From Zygnema cylindricum (Eukaryota; Streptophyta; Zygnematophyceae; Zygnematales; Zygnemataceae), in contig JBBHKE010000498.1 in NCBI GenBank assembly GCA_037447655.1, positions 1 to 64,000 on the forward strand: a stretch of DNA of 64,000 bases. Reading direction: 5' to 3'. This document shows, in pieces, positions 1 through 10,500 of the stretch. Numbering within the stretch: position 1 is the first letter of the stretch; the number at the start of each line of letters is the position of its first letter. The notes beneath the pieces were generated by a model. The model did no database searches and was not told the DNA's origin. It was given only the letters and a program-made list of their open reading frames with translations. A program made the translations under genes and the position numbers.

Positions 1-900
1 ATTCAAAGTTGACCCATCTTTACATTTTTGAAATTCAGGAATTCATGACAGTGAAGTCCAAAAAAACCACCGTAGCCAAACTATGTTTCAAAACCAAATT
101 TCACCACATGTAGACATAATGTATCATAATTCGGTGCACAAGAACTAGAAAACACTTGAAAATTGATTTGAGAATGGGATCCAGAATAGAGGTCAATATG
201 TCTACACCAATTTTATGCAATTTCAAATAAAACCGAGTGAATCATTTAAGTAGGCGGCAAAGATGTACAACATTACCGTGGTGAAGTTATCGAATAATAC
301 GAGGATAACAATGTCGCAGGATAAATCAAAGCGTTACCATACAAATTTATTCACCTTTAGGACATCCTTTTGGCAAAAGAAAATGCTACTTACGAGCTTG
401 TGGTAAACTACCGAGTTCACAAAGATAACCAATCAAAGCTCTACGAGTGGCACCCCATCCATTGGAGCTCTGAACATAACCATTCTCAAATCCATGGATC
501 AAGGGAAATAATTAGAAAGTCTAACCACACTATTTTTTTTCTAAAGTTAGATTCGAATAACTTCAATATCCAGTCAGATCCGATTGCTTTTGCCGCTAAA
601 ATAGGAAAGTACAAAACAACATGTAGGACTCTTAGTAACTAGAAAACTTTCCACTACTTTCATATGTTAACAAGCAACAAACTCACAGTCCCACAAACTC
701 AATGTTTATGGTTCGTGATACCAAACAATTCAAAAACTTGTAACAACTATATAATCTTTTGCTTTTTGGCCATATTTTAACAAGTCAATAAATCATACTC
801 CACAGTCTACAACTCCAAACTAATCTATCTCCAATCTCAGGTCTTAATTTTGCTTTTATACTATGTCTTGCATTTGCCACAAATTCTGCATAATAACAAA
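1..900. other. Anonymous AT-rich sequence, no gene seen
   Basis: No ORF here has a recognisable motif or splice-supported exon. The longest open stretch (370-642, + strand, 90 codons) has no family signature that I can see and is within what AT-rich noncoding DNA gives by chance. I annotate nothing in it. Confidence 0.5.
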
Positions 901-929
901 CCCTTTTCAACCCTCGAAAAACCTAGGGA

Positions 930-2060
930 AATTTATATAAAAAATGATGGGTTCTAGAGGGTTTAGATTTTTTGTATATAAGGGTTTAAATTTTTTAATT
1001 TTTTTTAGGGTTGCTAAAGTTTTTTCGAGATTTTAGGGTTCTTAATGTCCTCCGGTTTCTAGGTTTTTCAGGATCCTAAGATTTCTCGGGTTTATAGGTT
1101 CTTAGGCATTAATATTCTTAGGGTTTATTTAGTAATTTATATCTTATAGTTTTTAGTGTCTTCAGGGTTTTAAGGGCTTGAAAGTTCTATAAGGTTTCAT
1201 AGGCTATTATTCAAGATTTTTATGGTTTTTATGTTTTTTAAGTTTTGAGTTTTGATTTTTTTTAATATATTTAAAGGTTTTAGGGTTGGGTCCCAGATTT
1301 CTATGATTTTCGTTTTTTGTGACTTAAGAGCCTGACGGTTTCACAACCCCAAATTTAGAATTTATAGTGTTCAAGGTCCTAAGGGTTTTTAGCTGCAATT
1401 AGATTTTTACAATTTTTCAGGTATTAAGGATTTTTTAGGATTTGTATGCTTTTTGGACTTTTTAATGTTTCTAGCATTTAGGAGGTTTTTAAAATTTATC
1501 GCTATTTAAGTCTATAAAGATTTGAGGTTTAGGATTTAAGAGTTTTAGGGTTTTTAGGGATCTATTGCTTTTACTGTTTTAATTTAGTCTAAATGATTTT
1601 CAGTTTCTCTAAGGGTTTTAGGGTTGTTTTGGATGTTAGTATTTTTAGGATTTTATGGACTTTGGGCCCCAAAATCTCGAGTTTTATGATTCTAGTGATT
1701 AAAGGCCTTTGGCTCCACTGTTTTGCCTCACAACTCAACGTTTCCTAACCTTCTGGGCTTCTTTAACATTTTATGCTTGGCAAATACCTCAGGCCTTTGC
1801 AACTCAAATGGTTGTTGAGGTTTTACTCTTTTTCAATTTTCTCGATTTTCTGAGATTTTTTGTTTATGGAAATAAAGGGTTTTAAGGTTTTTTTGAGTTT
1901 TTGGTATTTTGAGAGTTTGTACGTTTTTATAGCCTTTATGATTTTATGGTTTTTAGGATTTTCTTTCTATGTTTTTTCAAGGATTTATGCTTTAAAAAGT
2001 TTTAACGTTTGCTTTCAGTGTATTTAGGGTTTTAGTGTTTGTAATTTTAGGATTTTTACA
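930..2060 (+). repeat. T-rich degenerate telomere-like (TTTAGGG-type) tract
   Basis: Over about 1.1 kb the + strand is strongly T-rich and carries many scattered copies of TTTTAGGG, TTTAGGGTT and close variants, for example near 1010, 1280, 1545, 1615 and 2020. The copies are out of register, with T runs between them, so this is not a clean telomere array. TTTAGGG is the usual telomere repeat of land plants and many green algae. The tract could be a decayed interstitial telomere, or simply a T-rich low-complexity repeat that resembles one. No coding potential is visible. Confidence 0.45.
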
Positions 2061-2495
2061 TTTTCATGGTTTTAAAGATGTTTAAGTTTTTATTTTTTTC
2101 TGGTCAAACCCCGAATTTTCACAATGAATACACAAAAGTGTTGATTGATATATGGTTAAGGGTCCTATCATGGGTTGAGGGGTGGGCCTCCCCTCTCCCA
2201 CTCCCACGTTCTCCCTCTCCCTCTCTCTCCCCCTCTCCTTCGCTCAATGACCCAAGTAGATGTTCCTATATATTTAAATGTTTAAACTTAATGGAAAGAG
2301 AGAAAAGGGCGAAAACGGGAGGGGGGGGGAAATGAAGGTCTTGTTTGGCAAATAAATGGGGCAATTCAAATTTGGGGGAATGTCGTATTATGGTGGTGGT
2401 ATAGATATCTCTCTAGTTGGACCAAAGAGGAGTGTCGGGAAGAGGGGGAAAGGATGAAAGGATATTATTTAACGACTTTTTAAAGGGGGGTGCAG

Positions 2496-2567
2496 TAATT
2501 TAGGCAACTACGGACTAAAAGGGACCATAGCGACGGAGATTGGTAACCTCACAAGATTGAGATTTTT
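2496..2567 (+). CDS. Locus B exon: first LRR
   Basis: Exactly 72 bp between an acceptor (tgcag) and a GTGAG donor, in phase 2-2. It encodes a typical plant LRR with the core GLKGTIATEIGNLTRLRFL. The NYGLKG opening followed by TEIGNLTRL is usual for the first repeat after the N-cap. The 3' end of the exon and its donor are duplicated in tandem about 161 bp downstream. Confidence 0.6.
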
Positions 2568-2865
2568 GTGAGTGGTTTTTGTGGGATAGGGGATGTATCC
2601 ATGACCAAAACTATTGAAAAGACCAAGTTCGTAATGTTTATGATTACATTAGAAGAAAAAATCAAAAATTTCATTTAACATTAGTTTTTCTTTTTGACTT
2701 TTTGTTTTTGATCAAGATTGAGATTCTTGTAAGCGAACACTAGGATAGGAGATGTATGCATGACCAAAACTAGTGAAAAGATCAAGTTAATAACTTTGTA
2801 TTTACATCAGAAGAAAAAGTAAAAGATTTTATTTAACATCAGTTTTTCCATTAGTTTCCATTAGT
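2552..2865 (+). repeat. Tandem duplication (about 161 bp) covering a splice donor
   Basis: Two copies start with caagattgagat, at 2552 and 2713, and share runs such as gatgtatccatgaccaaaac and its near-copy. The first contains the end of the LRR exon and its GTGAG donor; the second carries the same exon end followed by GTAAG. Both donors would end the exon in the same frame. The second copy is imperfect. Confidence 0.6.
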
Positions 2866-3710
2866 TTTTTTTTTTAAATTAGTTTTTTTGTAGTTTTTGT
2901 TTTTGATCATCGAAGTGGAAGCGGCGAAGGGTTTGGGTGGGAGTTGATATGGGTGGGAAGGGGGGATTTCTTAATCTGTAGATGATAAAAGAGGGAACAA
3001 AAGCAGTTTTACCTCTGATATTTTTAGTCAACATTGGGGATTTTTTTTTTCTTTTGAAGTCATATGCTGTATTTGTAACGTATAGCTTTCTTGTTTGATT
3101 CTTATTTATATTTTAAAAAGCGTAGATATGGAATATTAAAGATTATGATGGAGGAAAAGGCGGGTCAAGGGTGGGATCAGAAGGGGTTGTGAAATCGGTG
3201 TGGTGTGAAAAACATAAAATCTATGAATATTTTTGTCTATGCGGAAGGGGTTTTTTTTATTAAACTTGTAAATAATTACGTTGTTATCATGGAGAAAAGT
3301 TGTAAGGGGGGTGTGATTATAACAATAGCCATTTGGTGAGAAAACACAAAATGTTGCAAATATGATTTTTTGTTCCATTTTTTATTTTTTTATTTTATTA
3401 TGTTTTTTTTTAACATTTTCTTCTTAGAGGTGGGGGTAACTACCCTGTGTGGCCGGGCAGGTATGCAAAAAATATCAAATTTCTGTAGCTATGGTGTGTG
3501 CAACGTTCACCCTATGAAATATAACAAAATCATATTAAGTTTAATATTCATCATTTTTTTTGAAGTGTGACAGTGGATTTCAATCCATCATATGTCTTTG
3601 CTAGGAATTTGAATTCGGTTCTCCTGAACGTATATCTTGCACTCTATACCAACAAAGAGACACTTTGGCGGGATGGGGCGCTGGTCGGGTGTGAATATTT
3701 TGTGTCAAAG

Positions 3711-3782
3711 ATATCATAACGGAAACCAGTTGAGTGGCGGCATTCCATCGTCCATCGGTCAACTGACATCCCTCCGAGAATT
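3711..3782 (+). CDS. Locus B exon: LRR
   Basis: A 72-bp phase 2-2 exon after an AAAG acceptor and before GTAAGG. It encodes an LRR with core NQLSGGIPSSIGQLTSLREL. It is nearly the same as the LRR exons at 6450 and 43991, and the similarity runs on into the introns on both sides, so the three are copies of one segment. Confidence 0.65.
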
Positions 3783-4384
3783 GTAAGGCACATGACATAA
3801 GGCTATATTGCTCGTCAAAAGTGTGCCCCACATCCACAACTTGTTGGATCGCCATAATCAGTTTTTAGAATTGATACGGAAGAATGTGTTTGAGAGTGTG
3901 GTATTATGGCTATGTTTCGCATCAACGTGGGCCCGAAACTTGTATGGCTTGAGAATCTTGTTATTCATCTGAAACGAAATATAATTTGTAAAGGAAGGTG
4001 CGAAAATATTTAACAATTAAATTACTTAAAAGTATATTTACAGTAATGAAAGTGAGAGTAATTAATAAAAAGTAGCATTAATTAGGAATCAAAAAAATAA
4101 TTAGTAAAGATGATAATAACAGTTATTATAGTCATTTATGATATTAAATGGGGGAAAGAAAAGGATTTTTAGGAGGAGAGGTATAGCGAAGGAGGCCAAA
4201 AAAGACCATTGAGATAGAGAGTTATGGCCCATTCTTGGGGGAAAGGGGAGTGAGAGAGAAAGTGGTGTAGGGAGTATTTCTAAGGGCGTTGTTTTGTAAG
4301 GGTTTATACAATATTTCCAGATATCAATTCAGTGGTCTTTAAGAAAACAAGATAATCATTACAATCGAAATAAATAAGAAACAG

Positions 4385-5960
4385 CAATTACAAAAATTAA
4401 AAAGTAATCATAAAACAGGAAGGAAGGAGGGAGAGGGGGAAAGGTGGGGCCGGGGGAGAGTGAGACAGAGAGAGGGTGAGAGGAAGAGAGATAGAGAAAG
4501 ACAGAGAGACGGAAGGAGGGACGGAGGTAGGGAGGGGGAGAGAGAAAAAGGGAGCGAGGGAGAGAGGGAGAGAGGAAAAGAGGCAGTGAGGGAAAAGGGA
4601 AAGAGAGAGAGGGGGAAAGAGGGAGAGGGGGAAAGAGGGAGAAGCGGGGAAAGGAGAGAGAGAGGGTGAGAGGGAGAGAGAGAGATGGAGAGGGGGGGAG
4701 GGAGGGATGGAGGGTGGGAGGAGAGAGACAGAGAGGGAAAGAGGGGTAGAGAGGGGGAGAGGGAGAAAGAGGGGGAGAGAGGGAAGGGGGGACGAGAGAA
4801 ACAGAGGGAGGAGAGAAGGGGAGGGAGAAAGGAAGAGAGGGAGAGAAGGTGAGAACGTGAGGGGCAGAGAGATAGATAGGGGGAGAGAAATATAGGGAGG
4901 GAGGGATAGTGAGAGAAAGGGGGAAAGGGATTGAGGGAGTGTAGGAGAGAGGGGGAAAGAGAGAAAAAGAGAGGGAGAAAGAAAGGAAGTGCGCGAGGAA
5001 GAGAGGGAGAGAGATAGAGGGATGGAGGAAGAGAGAGAAAGGAAGCGTGGGAGAGAGCGAAAGGGAGAGAGGAGAGAGGGAGAGAGAGAGAGGGTGAGGG
5101 GAAGAGAGGGAGTGAGGGTGAGAACGTGAGGGAGACGTTGGGAGAGGAAGAGAGGCATAGAGGAAGAGAGGGAGTGAGGGAGAGTGGGAGAGAGCGAGAG
5201 AGAAAGGGAGAGAAAGAGAGAGAGGGAGAGGAGAGGGAGGGTGGGTAAGAGCTAGAGAGATAGAGGGAGAGAGGGAGAATAGAAGATAGGGAGAGATGGA
5301 GAGAAGGAGAGAGGGAGAGAGTGACAAAGACAGAAAGAGAGGAAAAGCAAGAGAGAGAACAAGAGACAGAGAGAGAGAGGAAGAGAGAGAAAGAGGACGA
5401 AAGAGAGAGAGACTGAGAGAGAGAATTTGAAGGAGGAAGGGAAGGAGGAAGGGACGGAGGTATAGAGGGAGATAGGTAGGAAGAAGGGGCGCAAAAAGGA
5501 TTGGGGAGAGGGGGAGAGGAGAGAAGGGGGTGAGAGGGAGAGAGTGGAGGAGAAGTGGAGAGGGCGAGAGGCAAAGAGGAAGGAGAGTGAGGGAGGGAGG
5601 GAGGTGGGAAAAAAGTGAGAGGGAGGGAGAGGGAGAGGAGGGGAGAGTATAGGAGAAGGAGAGAGGGAGAGAGGGATGGAGGGAAAGAGGGGAAGCGGGA
5701 GAGAGGGAGAAAGGAAGAGAGGTAGAGAGGAAGAGAGGAATGAAGGAAAGGAGGGAGGTAAAGTAGGAGAGAGAGGGAGAGAGAGTCAAAGGGCTGGAAA
5801 GGGTTTGAGAAGGAGACAGGGAGAGTTGGACAGAGGGAAAGAGGAGGTGAGGGTTAGAGGAAGATAGGGAGAGAGGGAGAGAGTGAGAGAGGGAGAGAGG
5901 GAGAGATTGATTGAGTGAGAGGGTGAGTGGGGTATAAAAAGGGAGAGAGTGAGAGAGAGA
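4385..5960 (+). repeat. 1.5-kb polypurine (GA-rich) low-complexity tract
   Basis: Almost every base on the + strand is A or G, built from irregular gagaggga, gggagagag and aggaagag units. The complementary strand therefore gives very long open frames made of Ser, Leu, Pro and Phe; these are composition artefacts, not genes. The tract lies between two LRR exons of locus B. Long polypurine mirror tracts can form triplex (H-) DNA and stall polymerases, but nothing here shows that it does. Confidence 0.9.
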
Positions 5961-6120
5961 TCAGTATTAATAGTCGATAATAATGATATTTTAAGTGTCA
6001 ATATAAATACGGGCAAAACATATATACCTATATATCTGTTTCGGTTTTTTCGCCAATATTTGAGGTTTTTAACTTATTAAATTTTTTATCTTCCCCACGC
6101 AGAGTTAATTTTTCTTATAT

Positions 6121-6470
6121 TGTAGACTTTTTAAAGAAGTGGGTGTTGGTGTGGTGTGAATGTTCGATGTCAGAGAGCTGTACATAACAACCAGTTAGTT
6201 GTCTTTTTTTGGTTGTTTCAGTTGTTTCTCTTACTATTTTTTTTTTATTATTTCTATTTCTATTTCTATTACTGTTTCTGTTTCTATTTCTGTTTCTTTT
6301 TTTTTTTCTATTTCTGTTTCTATCGCTGTTCTTGTTACAATTTATGTTTCTACTTTTTTTTCTATTTCTGCTTGTTGTTTCTTTTTGTTTCTATTGTAGA
6401 CTTTTTAAAGAAGTGGGTATTGGTGTGGTGTGAATGTTCGATGTCACAGAGCTGTACATAACAACCAGTT
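6121..6470 (+). repeat. Partial duplication of an LRR exon edge around a TTTCTR microsatellite
   Basis: The 76 bp at 6121-6196 and at 6395-6470 are almost identical and contain an intron end plus the first codons of an LRR exon. Between them lies a (TTTCTA/G)n tract at about 6240-6390. Only the downstream copy continues into a full LRR exon. The upstream copy breaks off after the ccagtt of the LRR. A slippage or repair event at the microsatellite is a likely cause. Confidence 0.7.
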
Positions 6471-6520
6471 GAGTGGAAGCATTCCATTGTCCATCGGCCG
6501 ATTGCGACCCTCCATTACTT
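6450..6520 (+). CDS. Locus B exon: LRR, 71 bp and frame-breaking
   Basis: Starts after atgtcacag and encodes HNNQLSGSIPLSIGRL, then diverges where the other copies read SLREL. It is 71 bp instead of 72 and ends at a poor GTAGGA donor, so it would shift the frame of the next exon. This is one of the reasons to call locus B a pseudogene. Confidence 0.5.
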
Positions 6521-6880
6521 GTAGGACACATGACACGACAACTATGTTGTGCATCAGAAGTTTTCTTCACGTAAATATTGTTTGCCACAAAAGAAAAGTT
6601 ATCATTTTATGGATTTGAAAAACCAATTTGTAATATTTTTTTTTTTATCAATTGATATTTAAAATTATATTTGGGAGAGGGAGGGTAGGATGGTGGAGAG
6701 AGGGAGAGGGGTTGTGGGGATAGTGAGATGGGATTTTAGTATTTCGCTAGATTATTTGCTATAAAATAGTAGATTAATAGTGACAATGTTTGTGAACATT
6801 TTTATTTTTTATGCGTGTTGCCATGGATTTTCATGGCTTACCAAGTTGTTTTCTTTTACAATTGTGGGCCATGTCTACAG

Positions 6881-7164
6881 TGATATTACAAACAACTACT
6901 TCACGGGGCCGATTTTTAAAGGCAATGGACACCCAAACTGTGGAGAGTTGGGTGCCAATTGCCTGTTTGGCTCAAACCTCCCATTCGGGTGCGTATCCAA
7001 AGATCAACGAAGTAAAAGCAATTGTGAAGCGTTTTGCAATGCCACCCAAGTGGGAGGGCCTTGTGGGGAAGGCGGTATTTGCTCCAATGGCACGAATGGA
7101 ATTTCACGTATATGTACATGCAATGTCGGATACGATAATCAAGCGAACAAGTTCGTTTGCAAAT
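6881..7164 (+). CDS. Locus B exon: last LRR remnant plus cysteine-rich EGF-like module
   Basis: Begins after a tctacag acceptor with DITNNYFTGP, the end of an LRR, then a cysteine-rich segment with the motifs CEAFCNATQVGGPCGEGG and CTCNVGYDNQ. The order of cysteines (C..FCN.TQ.GG.CG..G.C, then C.C..GY) matches exon F of the main gene and the locus C exon. Start phase (one base) and end phase (one base left over) are also the same. The open frame runs on past 7164 to 7196, and the GTTATG at 7165 is a weak donor, so a terminal exon ending at 7196 is possible. EGF-like modules of this kind are extracellular. Confidence 0.6.
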
Positions 7165-7500
7165 GTTATGTCTTCTTTTGGCAAGATCTATGCTAAATGT
7201 GTTTGCGAAGAAATAACAACAAATTGCTGGTTTTTTTCCTTAATTCTCATGCTTATTTCGACAATTAAGATATTCATAGTACTATTGTCATGCATGACAA
7301 TTATTTTGGTCGATGAAGTATAGAAAAATAAAAAATACATTTTTTTTTATTGAATGAGACATCTCTATTTGTCGTAGCTACAAGATATACTTGTAAGGAC
7401 TGATGAAATAATATTTTTGTATATAACACATTTACTACAATCGTTTGACATGCGTGACAAGTTTGGAAGCTATTTTGAATATGCGTGATTTTGCTAGTGC

Positions 7501-7544
<44 letters not shown>

Positions 7545-10500
7545 GTGTATATGTACATATATATACTGTATGTTTATATTGTATGAATATATAATGTACA
7601 TATATATTTATATATATAAACATATACATGTGTACATGTATATGTATGTTTATATATAGTATGTACGTACGTATTACTTCCGCCACTGTGGAAAAAAAAA
7701 ACGGGTTGTAAAATATATTTCAACAACTGGTCAAATTGTTTTGTTATTTTAAAAACAGATGATTCAAACTTGTTTTCACCAAACCGCGGCTCTTGGAGAT
7801 AATTACAACCACAAGATTAAAAATCCGTAAAAAACAAGCCTCAAAAATATATCGTCCCATGCCAATGTTTTATAGAAATTTGCGGAACGATTTTATATAT
7901 TTTATATCTGTGTTTATTTATAAAACGAGAAAGAAAGTATAGCAAAAAATTACTTGAATAATACACAAACCCAAAGAGATCTCAGTCAAGAGCAAAATTC
8001 TTGGAAAAGTTTTTGGTAGATACTAAGGCAAGGGCTTTCAGATGTTGTACTTTATGACTGGTTTACAAAAGGATACCCGATATCACGCTAAATTAATTGT
8101 TTTTTACATCTGCAAACCGTCACGGTTGTGCACACTGTTATAATAGGTGATGGTGACGTTTGTACCTCTAAGATTTGAAAGAAATAGGAAAAACGGGAAT
8201 ATTGCCACGTGTGGTAGATAAGGTCGAGACGAGCCCGGCAAATGTTTCACGCAAACGGAAAAATTTAACGAAGTTACGTGTAATACCATGACCAGCAAAA
8301 CACAAATTTTTGGTGTATTCTCATTGTACACGATGATAACCTCCTGTTGTGATGGTATTATTGTTCAAAAATTCCAAAACATCTAATTGCGGGTCGCATC
8401 GTGTAGGTAACACTGACAGCTACACAACATTTGTTTTTTAAGCAAAGCAAAAATTTTGGTTAATTTGTTCTACATATTTTTTTCTTTCTTCTCAATCATT
8501 ATGGTTCATATTGTCTACAAAAACTGGAAAACGATCCATTTTTGCCTTGAGAAAAAACTTTGTATGATACTCAAGCTTTCTATGTTTTCTGCGCATGAAT
8601 AAAATTTAGTTGGGTAACATGGTGTCATTATTTGTAAGACTAATCTTCAGAAAAACTCAAAATTCTACATTAATTAGCTAAGATTTGTTTAGTGTCTTTG
8701 TGCACAATCGGACTACCATTTTAGCTAAGTGTGGCTTAACTAAACAGATTCCTACTTTCTAAAAATAATCTGTGATGTTATGACGGTGGTTAGTTTGAGT
8801 ACAATCATACTCTTTAATTTTAGGTTTATAGGAAAATTACATTGGAACAAAAAACTGCTACTGTAGTGTCTATACCTCTACTTTCGCTATTATTTCAGGC
8901 TTTATTGACTATCTTAAGAGAGTGTTGCATGTCGGGGTATTAGAATTCTTAGTGTTATTTTCCCAGATTTTATTACCACAAGGGCCTGTAGGAGGATTGG
9001 ACTAAATTTTTTCATTATTAGTACTGTTTATGGCCTTTAACTCTTTAAAATTCTAAAACTCCATCATGCATTTTTCCCATAGTGATTGCACTCGTGATTG
9101 TAATTTTGGAATTTTTGTTTGGCAAGATGAAATCATTCGATAGAACGTAGTCGGGTCTACAGATTAGACTAGTCGGTTATATAGATTAGACTTTACAATT
9201 CTTTTTGGGACGTCCAAATCCTTTTCGCAGGATATCCGTGCACGTGTTTTTTTTCGCTGACGATTTTGAAGGAGGTTAAATTTTCAGCCCTTCTACTCCA
9301 CTAATTCCCTCCAACATTAAAACTTGTCTCTGTAAATTCCGTGACTTGTAATTTTTTGTTGCAAAATCAGCAAAAGTTAATTTTACAGATCGACAACCTT
9401 CAAATTTAACCAGCTCGTGAATTTGCCGGCGGAATTTTCTTGCGTTTTTTTAAAAAGCGGCCCCTACAATGAGTATTCGACTATGAAAGAATCTTCGAAC
9501 ACAGGGCTAAGATTTTTCCTAAAATCGTCAAAAGAAAAAAAACTTGAAGTGGGTTTTATGGTGGTCACTTTTGTGCCATTTCTTGATGTGTTTGTTTAAA
9601 TCAATCGTTCTTATCGAGAAAGAATAGCACCAAATTTTAAACTTTACTGCTGGTTGATCTATTGGATTTTCATGACCAAAGGAGAACACTGAAAAGTGCT
9701 TAAGATGAAAAAATTCTGCAAGCGGATGTTGAATTAAACAAAAACATGTAAACTTGATGAAATGTAAAATAAAAATGGCTTAAGCACGCGTAAGTGTGAT
9801 GTAATGCTAAACAATAACGCACACAAGTATTATGATATAGGCGAGAATGCATAGAAATTGATGTCTTGTTAAGGAAGACTCAGGTTTTTTGTTTTTCTTT
9901 ACATTCTAATTTTAATTATATGTATGTTGTTAGAAAATGGTCAGCTCTAGATAGAATGTTAAGTTGAAAAAATAAATCTAAGTTTCGAGAAAGAAAATCA
10001 CTAATTTAAGCATAAGGTACTTCTAGCTTCAAACTATATTTTAAATGAACGGCAAGTTGTTTAAAGAATTCAAGATGCGAAATATATGTAGAGGAAACCA
10101 GCTTAGACAACTTTGATGTTGGTAAACTCAAATTAATTTTTTAATCGACAAAAAAAGAGTATTAAAAAAAAAATACATGAGATGATGCCCTCATGTCTTA
10201 GCCTTAATTTAATTCATCTCACCCTCTTTAGACACTTTCTAAACCCGAATTTGCCACCCTATCCACTTTTCTCATAATCTTCTTCAACTTTGCCATTAGC
10301 GATTCCTTGGCCCTCTCCCATTCAACTATTTACCCTCCCCTTCTCAACTTATTCTTTTTCCTTTCTTTACCTCCCTCTCGGCCTCAACCATCCTTCCCTC
10401 CCCTCCTTTCCATCCCAATTAAAATGAAGTGCAAATCAATTCTCCTCCCTAATCGTTTCGTACCTCTGTAATCTTTTTGGGACTTTCCTGAATCACTGGA

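Larger units (their letters stand above)
2496..7164 (+). pseudogene. Locus B: LRR / EGF-like gene fragment, relative of the main gene
   Basis: Four exon-like segments on the + strand resemble the 5' half of the main gene: LRR exons at 2496-2567, 3711-3782 and 6450-6520, then an exon at 6881-7164 with the last LRR remnant and a cysteine-rich EGF-like module. The first two LRR exons are exactly 72 bp in phase 2-2, the classic plant LRR exon. The third is 71 bp, which would shift the frame. The last exon has the same start and end phases as exon F of the main gene. I found no LRR N-cap upstream and no papain, EGF or LysM exon downstream, and the donor at 7165 (GTTATG) is weak. I read it as a truncated, probably dead copy. 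A short secreted LRR protein is a possible alternative. Confidence 0.6.

Noticed and set aside
4359-5789. Very long minus-strand open frames (up to 476 codons) rich in Ser, Leu and Pro
   Set aside because: They lie entirely in the polypurine tract. Several overlapping frames are open at once, which is a composition effect, not coding.
6780-7196. A complete small secreted protein starting at the ATG at 6780
   Set aside because: The part before 6881 matches the intron of locus C, not coding sequence, and a clean acceptor (tctacag) stands at 6880. It remains a minor possibility.
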